Source: Thunnus maccoyii
Taxonomy: Eukaryota > Chordata > Actinopteri > Scombriformes > Scombridae
NCBI RefSeq assembly: GCF_910596095.1
Contig: NC_056552.1
Span: 17,495,111 to 17,559,110, forward strand
Length of the DNA stretch: 64,000 nt
Direction: 5' to 3'
The notes under the pieces are model-generated. The model worked only from the letters and a program-made list of their open reading frames with translations. It did no database searches and was not told the DNA's origin. How positions within the stretch are numbered: the first letter of the stretch is position 1; each line of letters begins with the position of its first letter. The position numbers and the translations under genes were made by a program. Positions 10,345-22,189 of this stretch are shown in pieces.

Positions 10345-13300
10345 CTAGAGTTTATGTTTATCCTTCAAAGAGATAGACTTCCTGTTGCTGTGCTTCATGG
10401 TGTAGAGCAGCGCTGCACCAGCATCTGTTAGAGACTGGTGGGAGGAGAAATAAAGAAGAAATATCAGACAAGTTAAGTGATAGGGGCAAATTATAAACAG
10501 GTTCTAGTACAGAGTTATATCTAAAGTGAAGGATGTTATGACACAACGTGCATTACCTGTGAGTCTGAAACGACAGATTTTCTCTGGAAAAACAGAAGAG
10601 TGAAATGTTTAAGTGAGGTGATTCTAACCAATGTCAGGCACTAAACCTGATACCAAGAAGACTGAGAAAAACTCACCCGTGTGAAGTTATGTATGTTGTT
10701 GTATATTGGCTCCATGGTTTTAACCCATTCTTGATATGTCTGTTTGTCTTCTGCACTGCGGTTATGCTCTCTGCAAACAAAAACAGACACACTTTATGGA
10801 GTATCTGCCAAGCCTTAGAAACACTGTACATCTAATAAACAGAATGCTCTCTACCAATAACATGAAGTTGATTGTAAGGAACACAAAAGAAAAGAATGCC
10901 AGACAAACAAAACTATCTTTTTAAATGAGCTAAAGGCCTTGGGATCCCTGAACCAGGAAGGAATGTTCATAGATAAAATGTGAATGCTCTCAGTGGCATA
11001 AAAAAAACAAGAGTTCATCAGGTTAAGATGTGTTTCAACATTTTTATGACTATCCTCTACTGAGGAACACATCCAGTTGATCTGATTTTCATTTACCTTT
11101 AAACTCACTTTTTATTTTTGCATCTGGTTTCGCTCTCAGTGTCTGTTTCCAAAGCAGTCATCCGATCTCATATTTCTGCTCATGTTATTTGATGCAAAAC
11201 GTTCTTACACTTATTTTTATTTCACCTGCACAATTACTGGACTTACTGGACATAATCAGTTCTGTAATTTTTCCATCTTTTGGCTTTTTTCTGTGTGTTA
11301 AATATGCACAGACATAGAAAATTAAACCAATTTGTCAGACCACACACTAATGTCAGTCACAGTCCCTCCATCCCTCCTGTTACCCACATCGCTCTCTCGA
11401 TCAGCTTCCTCTGCAGCTCGCCTTCCCTCCTGGCGTCGAGGAAGCGTCCTCTGACAGCCAAAGCAGCGCTGGCCTGTGACGAGTTGAGCTGAATGATGGC
11501 CAGAGACAGAGAGGACAGGACCGTCGAGCTGAGAAGGAGGGCCACACTTTTATCAGAAGAGTGCTTCTTAACATTTACAGCTTCAGCCTTGCCATTATGT
11601 TATTGTGCTATACAACACAGGAGCCATTTTGTAACTGCTCAGACAATGAATCGCATGACCTTCATTCAGCATATGAAGCAGGTAGACTGAGTCGAGAGGT
11701 TCAGCTACTGTGTGACTAAACGTTAGAAAGGAGTAGAAATGTGATTTATATGGTGTGATAATTTCTGCACGATGTGAAGGCTCCTGTATCTCAGCAACAG
11801 CCAGTCTCCTTGGATTTTCAAATATACTTTGCATAAAGGTTTACTGAAAATGGTGTAAAATAATACATCTAATCAGTCCTGAGGGTGAGAACGCCTCGTT
11901 GATGAGAGACGTAAGAGGATAATGACTTGTTTAAGCTTACAAGGAGGACACAAGGATGCAAATAGCTCAGCGCAACAGTGATGTGTGTGTGTGAGGCAAT
12001 CTCAGAGCACCAAAGTAATTATGGAAACAACATCATCACCTGTCATCAGTAACATCTCGTTCTGTAGTGAACACTCTGAGCATTGTCTGTCCGTTCCTCC
12101 GTCTGTACCTGATCTGCAGCTGGATGGACACACGGCTACCAGAAGCCAGCGCTGACACTAAAAAGAAGCCCAGAATTAACTTACGACAGTTTAACTTTGG
12201 AGCAGAGGGGAATTGTAACTAAAATCCAGGAAATATACTGTACGCTAAGGTGATTATGGGAATCAGACAACCCACTGGCTTGTATGAGGAGTCAGTGGTC
12301 AGACAGGAAAAACCACCACTGACTCCTCTAATGCCCCCCACTCACAGCACAGTTACTCCGCTCAAGCAAGTGTTCAGCAACCCCAAATTTGTTTTAAAGG
12401 ACAGGTTCACATATTTTCAACTCTTTCTTAAAAATACAGTCAGGTGTCCATGTGAACATTGAAAGAGGTTTTGCTCACTGTAATCATTCGTCCTGTTCAT
12501 ACTGACCATTAGAAGTTCCATTCTTAATGTGCTTTCAGTATAAGTGATGGACAAAACCCACAGTCCTTGCTTTGTGCAAGATTATATTCAAAAGTTTAAA
12601 GCTTGAGATAAAGCTAAAGCTTGAGTGATTGACTAATTTGGACAACTGAGGCCTCATGTAAACTTTAGATAAACTACTAAATACATTTTTGCACAAAAAG
12701 AGGACTGTGGATTTTATTTTGCAAACATCTCTGTAATAAAATACAGGGAATGTGTAACGTTTTAAATGTTTATTTCTCACACACATCTGTTGTAAAAACA
12801 TGGAACTACTTACATTTTGAGAATTAGCTGTTTTTAACTGTCTTGTCAGGGAAGTGAGGAAGCAAGAATCAAAGGAGAATCCATCTTTTAGCCATGAGTT
12901 TGTAAATGTTAATGACCTTGTTATGATCAACCGGGATGTCCCTCTTAATGGGCAACAGCAGAAGATCTGAGAGCCTTCCTTCTCCACATCTGTTTCTAAG
13001 CTGAGTCTTAATCAACTTCAATGATTGCTCGACAGATGCCGTTGTCACTGGCAGCTTAGATTGCACTGACCCAAACATAATAAAACAATCTAAAGCGGGT
13101 GTGGCTGAACAAACTAGTGAGTAGTACTGTACCAAAATCAACTGAATGGAATAATGTCAACTACAACAACTACAACATGTTTTAAGGGCGCTTTACTTTC
13201 CTAATGGTCAGCCTACATAAAGGATAAAATAATTTCTACCATAATGGCCAGTTTACTCCATGGTAAGGGCATCTCATAGAGCACAGTATCTCATGTTCTT

Positions 13301-16300
13301 CACTGGAAGGCCACTTCAAAATGTTTTTCTCCCCTACAGTGCACCCTATAGGGCACTTCACCATGTTTTTTGTTCATCAAAAGAGCACTCATCATGGCAT
13401 CATGTTCTCTCACATGTGGGGGCACCCTAGAGGGCACTTAATCCCTCTTTTTTCAATGAAAGGGATTGCAACTCTGCACTTCAGTATGTTAGACTTAGGG
13501 GAATCCTAAACTGCACTTTTCCCACTATTTGTTCACTAGAAGGGCACCCATACAGAACCTCTAGCTCACCCCATTACAACGGTATCATAGGGCACTGCAT
13601 TACATCTTGTGGGGGTACTTTACAGGGCACTATCACATTTTCTTCCACTGAAAGGGCCCATGAGGGCACTTCATTCCAGATTGTCACATATAGAGGCCCT
13701 CTTTGGGCATTTCATCCTGATTTACCCATAACTTAGACAGCCATTACAGAACTTTGGCATGTTTTCTCCTTTGTACGGGCACCTTAGAGGGCATTTTATC
13801 ATGTTCACTGTATTTTTTTGTCCTCTGGGCCACCAGCCAATATGTTTGTAACAGCCAGTATGAACAGGAGGACTAATTACAGCAAGCAAAACCTATTTCA
13901 GTGTTCATTGGGCTCCTGGCTAGACTTGAAAAATGGTGAACCCATTGTTTAAATTATTAAGACAAACTTATTGACAGACAAGTAACAGTTCTTTGTTTAC
14001 CTCAACAGTTTCTGTCGCTGTCACTCTTTCTCAGACACTTAACAGGCAGTGGTATGACATCCAGATATACATATTCTTGTTTTACCAGAGATGGCAAAAC
14101 ATGGACTTATGTTGTTGCCCAGCAGCTTTTTTACTGGGCCTATTTTCTTATTTTTCCTCTATCTAGGTCTGTTGTTCTCAGATGTAATGATTCTGTCTCC
14201 TTTCATAATGTTGTCTCTCTTGCAGTGATCTGAGATTAAGACTTTTCTTGGCAGCAACAAAAATCACAATTTTGCAATGTTCATCAAGACCTGGCAGCAC
14301 ATATCACACTACCACCTGTGATATTCATGAGAAAGGCAGAAGAACATCAACTGAAACTACCAAAGTAAACAAACTAACAGTGTCAGTCTGGCAGCGATAA
14401 TGTACCAGTTTTTTCTCACCTTCTGCATCATGTTCACTGGCTCCAAACTGGAAAGTGATCTCTGTTTTTGGGTCCACATTCCCCACCTCTCTGGTCCCTT
14501 TATGTCCTGCCTCCTTCTCTCCTCTCACACGCCTGGAGCAAAAGAGAACATCAGGAAACCAGACCAGTCCATGAAGCATTCAGAAATACTAGTATTTAAC
14601 ATACACATATTAATAAACACATATAAATATTCTCACAGTGCTTTGGGCAGCAGTAATGTGACAGTACAGTGTGTCGCTGTTGTCCTGTTCTCAATAATCT
14701 GCTCAAACTCTGGATGCAACCTACTGGGACTTGCTATTACCACCTAGGGGACAAGAGACAACATATACAGTCAACATGAGAAATGCAAGATTTGATGTGT
14801 TATGTACATAATAAAAATAATGGCACTCTCTTACTGTTCCTCCAGTGCGATCAGCGAGCGTTCCCAGCTCATCCAGCCGGCAGTCTGTTCCCTCTATAGA
14901 CAGCACAGACACTGTCACGCTACAAAAGAAGGATATTTCAGTGTAAACTTTATTACAACACATCTAGACCAGTCTAGTCAAAAAAAGACCACTCCCATCC
15001 TCATTAGTGCTAGTAAGTCTTCGTATTACATGATATATTTAAACACTTGTTTCCATTCTTGATGTTGATTTGCAGATGTGTACTAACCCCTGATTGGCAG
15101 CATATTCTCCCAGCTCCTGGTAGAAGATGGTGGATGAGAGGAGGGTGCGAGCATCGTTATCCTCCACCTCTAGATTCCCTAAGTCTGTGTTTGCCTTCCC
15201 GTCTGTACAGATGATCACCTTCAGGATCAGCAGGGATAGATTGGATTGTTTAGAGCGTAGCAAAATCAAAAAAGCTGAAATATGATTACTAGAACTAAGA
15301 ACTAAGAACCACAGCAAGGTTTTTGCATGTTTTTGCCTAATTACTTCAAAGCATGTATTTTTTACATTACAGGAAACCCCTATCCATTCAATGTGTAGAC
15401 TTATAATGTGACTTAGGCAAAAACAACAGCTGACATGAAGTTGTATCTTTCCCAGGTAAGTTTCAAGTTTAAGCTGAACTAAAATGAAGGGACATTAATG
15501 CAACCCTGGAATGCATGAAAAATACTTTAAAATATCAAATTTGGTAACTGAGAAGAAAAGAAAAATTATAGAAAAACTGTCTACCAGACAAAACAGTGTT
15601 ATTAAATAAAATAAGTACAAGTGACAAACAATGTGTGACATGTGACATGTTAAGTACATACGACCTGTAAATGGGCTGAAACATTCAACTACACTGAACT
15701 GGTCATGCAAAGACTGAGCAGTCAAACCTACCTTGGACCCTGGCTGTCTGGAAGCCATTGCAATGGCCAGGAGAGCAGCTGGACCCAGAGCTGTGGTCCC
15801 ACTTTCAGTTAATCTTTCAAAAAAAGAAAAAAAAAGCAGAAAAGAAACAGAAAAGATACATCTGTCATTTAACATAACATTACTATGATGTGATAAAAGA
15901 CAAAAGTAATCACTGTTTTCCCTCTTACCCCAGAACTTGTCTCTGTAAGAAGTCCTTGGTCTGTGACAGTGGAGGTGGACTGGGGAAACTGGCAGCAGCC
16001 GCTTTCAGATAGTCACTGTCAGTCAGCTCTGCGCCGCTCAGGAAATGTGATGTGAAATTGTCGTATCCATGCATTGTCACCTGATACAAACATCAGGTGA
16101 TGAAGAAAAGCAATAGTAATAACCTGCATGTTGTGTCTATATGAGAAAATTATGGTAATTCTTTATTTAATAGACCCTTTAATTTTATACTAATTTCCTG
16201 AGCAATTTGCGGTCGCATAATGGCAAGTTTTAGGACATTTTACAGAGAGGGTGGTGCAATTTGGTACAAATTATAAGAAAATACAGAAAAAAGTGCAGTT

Positions 16301-19300
16301 GGTTAGTGCCAATTTGTTATTATCTTAGTTCATATGTAGTTGTTAATTTGCAAAAAAACTTAATAAATTAGACTCTTTTTTTAAAAAAAAATCTGACAGA
16401 AAATACTTAGTTTTCAGTGTGTAGTTTTGTGTGTTAAACTACATATTAGCATATAAGGCTGTTTCTTAAAAACTCTATAATGAGCACGTTTCCTATAAAC
16501 CACCAAATTACATAACACTGTCAAAAGAAATGTCCAGTAACTACTGTCCATAAAATTACTGAAACAACCTAATATGTTAATATATCATTTGACATACAAA
16601 ACCACACACTAAAAAACCAAATATTTTCGGACAGTTAAAGAATTGTCAAGAGTCTAATTTATTTACAAGTTTTGCAAATTAACAACTACGTAAGACAAAC
16701 ATAATGAGTGGGTTCTTACCCAGTAAACACCCTCTCTGTAAAATGTCCTAAGAATTACCAGTTAAATACCTGCAAATTACTAAAATTTCCAGGAAATTTG
16801 TATGAAATTAAGGGACCTGTAACATAAAGCGTCACTGAAATTATAAACTGCTGGGTTTTTTTTAGGTTTTTAAGATCCAGCCAATGATGATCATGTACCT
16901 GACAGCTGAAGGTGATGAGTCCCACTCGTATGTCAGGTTGTTGTACACTTAGCCTCTCAACACACTGAAACACGGCTTCCTGGACAAACTGGTTTGAATA
17001 CATTCATTTTTAAAATCGCCAACAGCATCTTGATAGCATCTCTGGACAATTGTTACCATTGTGATACACTATATTGTGCATATACACAAAGCAGAAAAAA
17101 TGTAGATTTTCCAGTGAATTGTACAATGTTGTGTCACTTGGGGAGGAAACTCACCTGTAGACGGGATCTGTGGACAACGTGCTCACCGTCTGACACCTTA
17201 AAACAACAGAGACTAATCACTGTCTGCATGTGAAACATCACAAGCTGTATTTGTGAATGTCCGCAGTCACAAATATCCGTCCATTAGCAAGAGTAATCAC
17301 GTGATTTTACCTGGCAGGTGAGGCTCATGGAGCCTGAGGTGTCGATGCAGAAGAGCAGCAATGCGTCAGCAGCACTCAGGGGTTTTTCATCAGGAGTGAG
17401 CAAAAAGAGGCCATCCTGGTAACCATTTGTGGGACACTGTGGTATACTGGCAGGACTGGTCAAGTTACAGGACTGACAGAAGTAACACACATTAACCTGC
17501 AGTAAAGCATAAAGAGAGAACATTATTTAAATTACCACAAACATCACCGACAGCCACCGACTGAGACATACATCTTACAAACCAGTCTGCAGTCTGAATC
17601 AATCAAACTAATCCCAATCATATTTGTTTCATTAAGTCATGATCAATAATACTGATGCTTGAATGCCTCTAAGAATTCATCATGTTCCCTATTCCCCAGT
17701 AATGATTACAAGGTTATTATTCACATTTGAAATCAATGACTCTTAATCATGTCACCACATAGTAGTATTGTGGTTTTAAAATATACTTTAGGTCAAATAG
17801 AAGATTTAATTACCATGTTGTCATAGCCGGAGTCCAACACAGAGCCGCACTGAGAGCAAGAGGTGGGTTCTCCTTGTATGGGCTGCACTGAAAAATACAC
17901 AAACACCATTATAAGCTAATAAGACTGGAAATCAAACCATTGTAAATAGCCAATAATGAATATTTTATGGTGATGATAAAAGTTTACTGACCTCTTTCAT
18001 CTGAGAGCAATTTTCCCAAACTGACAAGCATCACATTGGGATTTCCTTGCAGAGGCCCCTTATCTGCTGATCATGAGTTGCAAACAACAAGTGAGCATTT
18101 TGTGTTACATTAGTGGTTAGAATAACTATAAAAATTATCTTCCCTTTGAGTCATTTGATAGCAGATAGACATTATGTTCATCTTTACCGGTAGTTGATGT
18201 GGTAAGTGACGGGGCTGAAGGTAATTTCTGAGAGGATGAAGAAGCTGAGTGGGTTGAAGGTAACAGCACCAGATACTCTGGTACTGACCTCATGAATGAA
18301 GGTCTTGCTGGGAGAGGTGGGGCTGTGGACTGAGCTGAGAGCAGAAGAAATTGATCTGTACAAGGCTGCGTCAAATATGGCATTCACTATGTTGTATCAA
18401 GTTAGATTTGAGCACAAAGTGGGACAACTGTCTTGTTGGTTTACCTGATGTCTGGCCTGGCACACTGCTAGTAACAGCTGGCAGGTTCACCTCGCCTCCA
18501 GTTCCTTCTGGGATACTGTATGAATAGTTTGGGTCCCAGGGCTGGGCATTTAAATCCGGCTGATCTTTAGGGAGGTCGTAGGTAAATATCTGATTGTTGG
18601 TGTTGGATGAAGGGAGTGGCTGGCTGTAAGGAGGGGACTGGCTGTTTGCTGCAGGTTTCATGTGTGGTGGAAGAAGAGCTGTATGAAATAGACAGAGGCA
18701 AAGTGTTAAAGGAATAATTCACTCCCAAAATTTTAAACTGTCATTAATTTCTAGAGTGAAATTTCTACTCATGTGCATGTGCATATATCACCACCTTCAA
18801 ACTAAAGGTGTAAAGGGCTGCTTCATCTAATCATCTTTCTCTGGGGTGCACAACGGCTCAGTATCAGTGTCAATACTGACCTTATAAAGGAGCATCTGCC
18901 ATGAAATGACTGAATCACATTAACAGTTTTAGTTTCTTTGTCAATGTCACTGACAATAGAAAAATAAAATTCACTGTTTTCTCTATCAGTTACATCCATT
19001 TTGTCTCTGGCCTCATGTTACCTTACATCAAAATGATCCCTTTGAGTTCCATGTGATGAGGTTTACAGATTTTAAAGTTGGGGGAAAAGGGAATATTGGA
19101 TCAGTACATAGTAGATACTGAGATACTGAGCTAAGTTATCGGGAGAGAAAAAGTTGGATCAGTGCATCCCTAACCTCTGGTGGATTCTAATCATGCAGAT
19201 GTAGATTCGATTTTCGAAGTGCTGCCTCTGCGATTTCCTTCTCTACCCCAAATGAAATGCACCTGGGCCCCGGTCAGACAGAGCGCTTTTTAGCAGCCTG

Positions 19301-21542
19301 GGGTGGCTTTTTGTAATTGTTTTCAATGAGAGTGAAGCTTTTTGCTTGCTGCTTTTGCGTTGCTGAGCACCTCATTTTTTTGCAGGAGCACCCTGAATGC
19401 CTCGAGTTGAGTTCTGTGGTGGTGACCACAACAAGTGGAGGCAGCAATCATGAAGGACAAACCAGACTGGTCTGGGAAAACCTAGTGGTGGCTGTTGCTG
19501 GATACCTGGAGCTATATGACTTTACCAACCGTAGTTACCATGATCTGAACAGAAAACAGCAGGCCTAGAGTGAGTTTACTTCACAGCAAAATAGCGGTTA
19601 GTCTAAGGACAGGTGATTTGGTGGTTGCCTAGCAACAATAAAAAAAAAAAGGTTGTAGCAAGCTGCTCTTTTTTTAAATTGTAGGCTTCGACAAAAAAGG
19701 CACCTCACATTTTGCAACCTGCAAAAAGCGCTCTGTCTGATCAGGGTGATATCTCAAAACCTGGACAAATAAATCAAGAACTATCTGCATGATTAGATAC
19801 CACTAGCAGTAGTGAGAAAATATATTTATATGTAATATGTAATTTGACTGAAGCAACCCTATAAAACCCCAACAAAGTAAAAAACATCCTTCAGTTTTCT
19901 CCCAACAGCACGGGCAACTTAAGAGTCAAACAACATCTCTAAAAGTCAAATTTTTCCCCATGATGTCCTGGCCAAAGCCAAACTTTCCCAGTTAAATAAA
20001 AGCTTTTAAAAAATGTGTATTTGAAGGCCCTGTTAATCTCAGCGGAGTTGGTTTATAGAAGTCAACATTGAATTTTGAGGTGAATTACTCCTTTAAGATA
20101 TCAATTGCATCTATTGTATTTGAGATAATACTACAGTACAGACACTGAGCTTGCGCCATTTATTGTTTCTCAAATTCACAGTACCTGTCTTTCGAGGAGA
20201 TGTTGTCTGTTGAGGAGATGTAATGATGGAGGAAGCTGCCCCTGACTTACGGTGAAATTCAGCATTCTCATAGAAGGGAGTGGACTTCACAAGCGTCCTT
20301 ACTCCCTTACTCTTCTCCAACTGTTCAATGATTTGGAGGGGAAAGGGGGGAGATTTTGATGATTTGACTTCTGCAGAGTTTGTCGTTGGAGGAGGAGGAG
20401 GAGGAGTGCGAGGGCGAGTCCGGTTAACGGGAGGTAGAAGTGCTAAAAGGAATGGAAATAAAAGATTATATACATACAGCTAATTTGTGAACCATTTCTT
20501 GCAAGAGAAGCACAGACAACACAACTGGTGCAGTGATGACCTTTGTGCAGTGAAGAAAATGTGACTGAGGTGGCAGATGGCTTTTACTGAAAGGAATATC
20601 TCCTCTAAGATAGACAGGAGAGGTTGTGTGAGTCATTGATTGCATAATACTTAAATGGTGCTTAACCAACTAGTCACTTGGATACTTTTACACAGGTATG
20701 TATAATCTTTGATGATCAAAATAGAGCTGCAACGATTAGTCAATTCAATGGTCAAATAATCATTTTAGTCATTTTTTAAGTAAAAATTAAGACAATTTCA
20801 GCTTCTTAATGTGAAGATTTAATGCTTTTCTTTGTCATACACAATGGCGAAATGAATATGTTTGGTTTTTGGATTGTTAGTCAGACAAAACAAAACATCT
20901 GAAGGCATCACCCATAATTTTTTACTATTTTCCGACACACATTAACCGTTTGGTTAATCAGAGTGAGAAAATAATTGACAGATTAATCAATAATGAAAAT
21001 AATTGTTAGTTGCAGCCTCAGTTCAAAGCACTTTTTCTTTTATGAATTTGTTTCTTTGATTCACTTTCTTTCCTTCAATGTCTAGTCAGTTTAGTGACTT
21101 CATTTCCCAGAAATCCTTTTGAAATCTGTCAGTAGCAGGTGATACTGTAGCGTCAGTGACAGCAGAGTGAACACTTTGTGCTTCTATAAAGGATTTCTTC
21201 AAACTGGTGAATTAACAAGTTCTTTGAATCTGAGACACTAAAATCTGATGTTTCCAGTTTCTTCATGTTTTTTCTTTTCTGGTGTCAAACTCCACATGAG
21301 CTGCACAGAAAATATCTCTGTATTTGGCTGCTGTTCTGTGGGATTGAGAAAAATCCAACCAAACAGCAAAGCGTCTTTTTTTTAAATGAGTGTCAGTGTT
21401 ATAGGTTTGTTTTTTCTTGTCTTGCTTGGAAATGTTTGAGAGAAATCGCACCTGAGCGTTTAACGACATGGGCAATGGGTCGTTGGCCGTCTTTCTGACT
21501 CAGTGCTGGCGGCACATAAACAAACCCACAAGCAAATTCCAT
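10345..21542 (-). CDS. Zinc-ribbon and vWA protein resembling Sec23/Sec24 trunk (cpRas1-like)
   Basis: Twenty exons joined in frame to 773 residues: 21452-21542, 20185-20442, 18445-18648, 18188-18334, 17992-18063, 17814-17887, 17311-17496, 17155-17196, 16899-16988, 15929-16080, 15732-15813, 15088-15218, 14835-14919, 14637-14743, 14420-14532, 12040-12157, 11388-11546, 10677-10770, 10557-10583, 10345-10434. The start codon follows an acceptor at 21,542-21,560. The first 250 residues are Pro/Ser/Thr-rich. A zinc ribbon follows (CSQC, then CYFCQSC, residues about 268-292), then a vWA domain with a full MIDAS: DTSGS at 334-338, a Thr-bearing SGTTALG segment, and CTDGKAN near 470. A beta-sandwich-like and helical C-terminal part follows. 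This order matches the Sec23/Sec24 trunk and, from memory, fish proteins labelled circularly permutated Ras protein 1. No GTPase motif is visible. Its cellular role is unknown. Confidence 0.82.
12869..13141 (-). pseudogene. hAT transposase C-terminal (dimerisation) remnant
   Basis: The minus-strand translation contains LPVTTASVEQSLKLIKTQLR followed by LSDLLLLPIKRDI. This resembles the hAT dimerisation signature LPVTTASxERSFSxLKxIK...RLxxLxxLxIxxD found in ZMYM1-like fish transposases. Only about 90 codons remain, with no upstream catalytic domain, so it is a relic carried inside the 12.4-13.95 kb foldback element. Confidence 0.7.
13255..13825. repeat. Degenerate tandem array of AGGGCACTTCATCATGTT-type units
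   Basis: Ten or so diverged units carry variants of AAGGGCACCC, AGGGCACTTCA and CATGTTTT at irregular 40-60 bp spacing. Units are too diverged for a clean period. The array is internal to the hAT-related foldback element. Confidence 0.6.
16160..16831. mobile_element. Foldback (MITE-like) element in vWA gene intron
   Basis: Long imperfect inverted arms: GTAGTTGTTAATTTGCAAAA and AATTAGACTCTT on the left reappear reverse-complemented on the right near 16,630-16,690. The outer parts AGGACATTTTACAGAGAGGG (left) and its complement (near 16,732) also match. The ends approximate CAGGTCCCTTAATTT. No coding sequence. Confidence 0.65.
18704..20096. mobile_element. TTAA-flanked foldback element with a nested insertion
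   Basis: The left end TTAAAGGAATAATTCACTCC and the right end, reverse-complemented as TTAAAGGAGTAATTCACCTC, are inverted copies. TTAA sits at both tips. It lies in an intron of the vWA gene and is interrupted by a second element at 19,271-19,746. This end sequence is of a type common in fish MITEs. Confidence 0.7.
19271..19746 (+). mobile_element. Nested terminal-inverted-repeat element with MADF-like ORF remnant
   Basis: TIRs share TCAGACAGAGCGCTTTTT on the left and its complement on the right (about 19,725-19,742). Between them the plus strand encodes ENLVVAVAGYLELYDFTNRS and YHDLNRKQQA, which look like a MADF/Myb-type DNA-binding domain as carried by PIF/Harbinger-type elements, ending in a stop at 19,566-19,568. 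The family assignment is inference. Confidence 0.6.
20728..21018. repeat. Interspersed repeat (GAGCTGCAACGATTAGTC family)
   Basis: Begins GAGCTGCAACGATTAGTCAA and ends with ATTGTTAGTTGCAGCCTC, imperfect inverted termini of a repeat familiar from fish genomes. A second, opposite-orientation copy is at 52,540-52,822. Confidence 0.65.
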
Positions 21543-22002
21543 CGTGATTCTACCTGCCTGTGAGAGAAGGGACATTATTTAACAGAGTGAGATATACTTC
21601 ACTCACTTCTTCAACACATAACACACATAATTACAGTCCAATCCAAAGTAATCAAAGTAATTGCTGTCCAATTTTCTTACATGAGCATGTGGACATTCAG
21701 TTTGTAAAATGTTGACACACCTGGAAAGTGCTTTCATTCTAGAAACATGATCCAGACATTGCAGCCAACATCTATCCTCAATATAATATAAAATGGACAA
21801 TTACCTTTTAAAAATAAGCAGTTGAGACGTACTTACGCAGGCAGATCGCTTTCAATTCTGACAATACAGTACAAGTCTCCCAAGTCTCAGAAATGTTTCA
21901 GTTGCAGTATAACAGCTTGTCATTCATTATTTGTGAGTCAGACACCTTGTCCAACAGGTTTATTTGCTTGTGAGCATTCTCTGTTACCAGTTTAGTAGGT
22001 AT

Positions 22003-22081
<79 letters not shown>
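22003..22081. repeat. (GT)n microsatellite
   Basis: About 38 GT units, nearly perfect, just upstream of the first coding exon of the vWA gene. On the minus strand it reads (CA)n. Confidence 0.97.
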
Positions 22082-22086
<5 letters not shown>

Positions 22087-22189
22087 CTGCAAGGTTGGCA
22101 AGGTTAGTCACAGATTTACTCCCTAACTCTGGTTAAACATTTTCATAAATATAAATAAAATGGGTTGAAGAAAAGCTCGATTGAGAAAC

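Larger units (their letters stand above)
12394..13952. mobile_element. TTAA-flanked foldback element with hAT remnant and tandem array
   Basis: The left end (TTAAAGGACAGGTTCA) and right end are inverted copies of each other over roughly 100 bp; both contain GGTTTTGCT and CCTGTTCATACTG in opposite orientation. Each end meets TTAA. It lies in an intron of the vWA gene. Inside are a hAT-transposase-like fragment and a degenerate tandem array, listed separately. A nonautonomous or decayed element is inferred. Confidence 0.7.

Noticed and set aside
11384-11388. Alternative donor of the vWA-gene exon at 11,384
   Set aside because: Using GTAACA there leads to an immediate stop in the next exon; the donor GTGGGT four bases earlier joins in frame to EHNRSAEDKQ.
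18649-18676. Alternative start of vWA-gene exon 3 at 18,676
   Set aside because: An acceptor there would put the exon out of frame with the preceding exon and reach a stop; the acceptor at 18,649-18,654 (CTGCAG) keeps the frame.
22000-22085. Possible CRISPR-like or satellite array
   Set aside because: It is a plain GT microsatellite; there are no repeat-spacer units anywhere in the window, and the genes are clearly eukaryotic.
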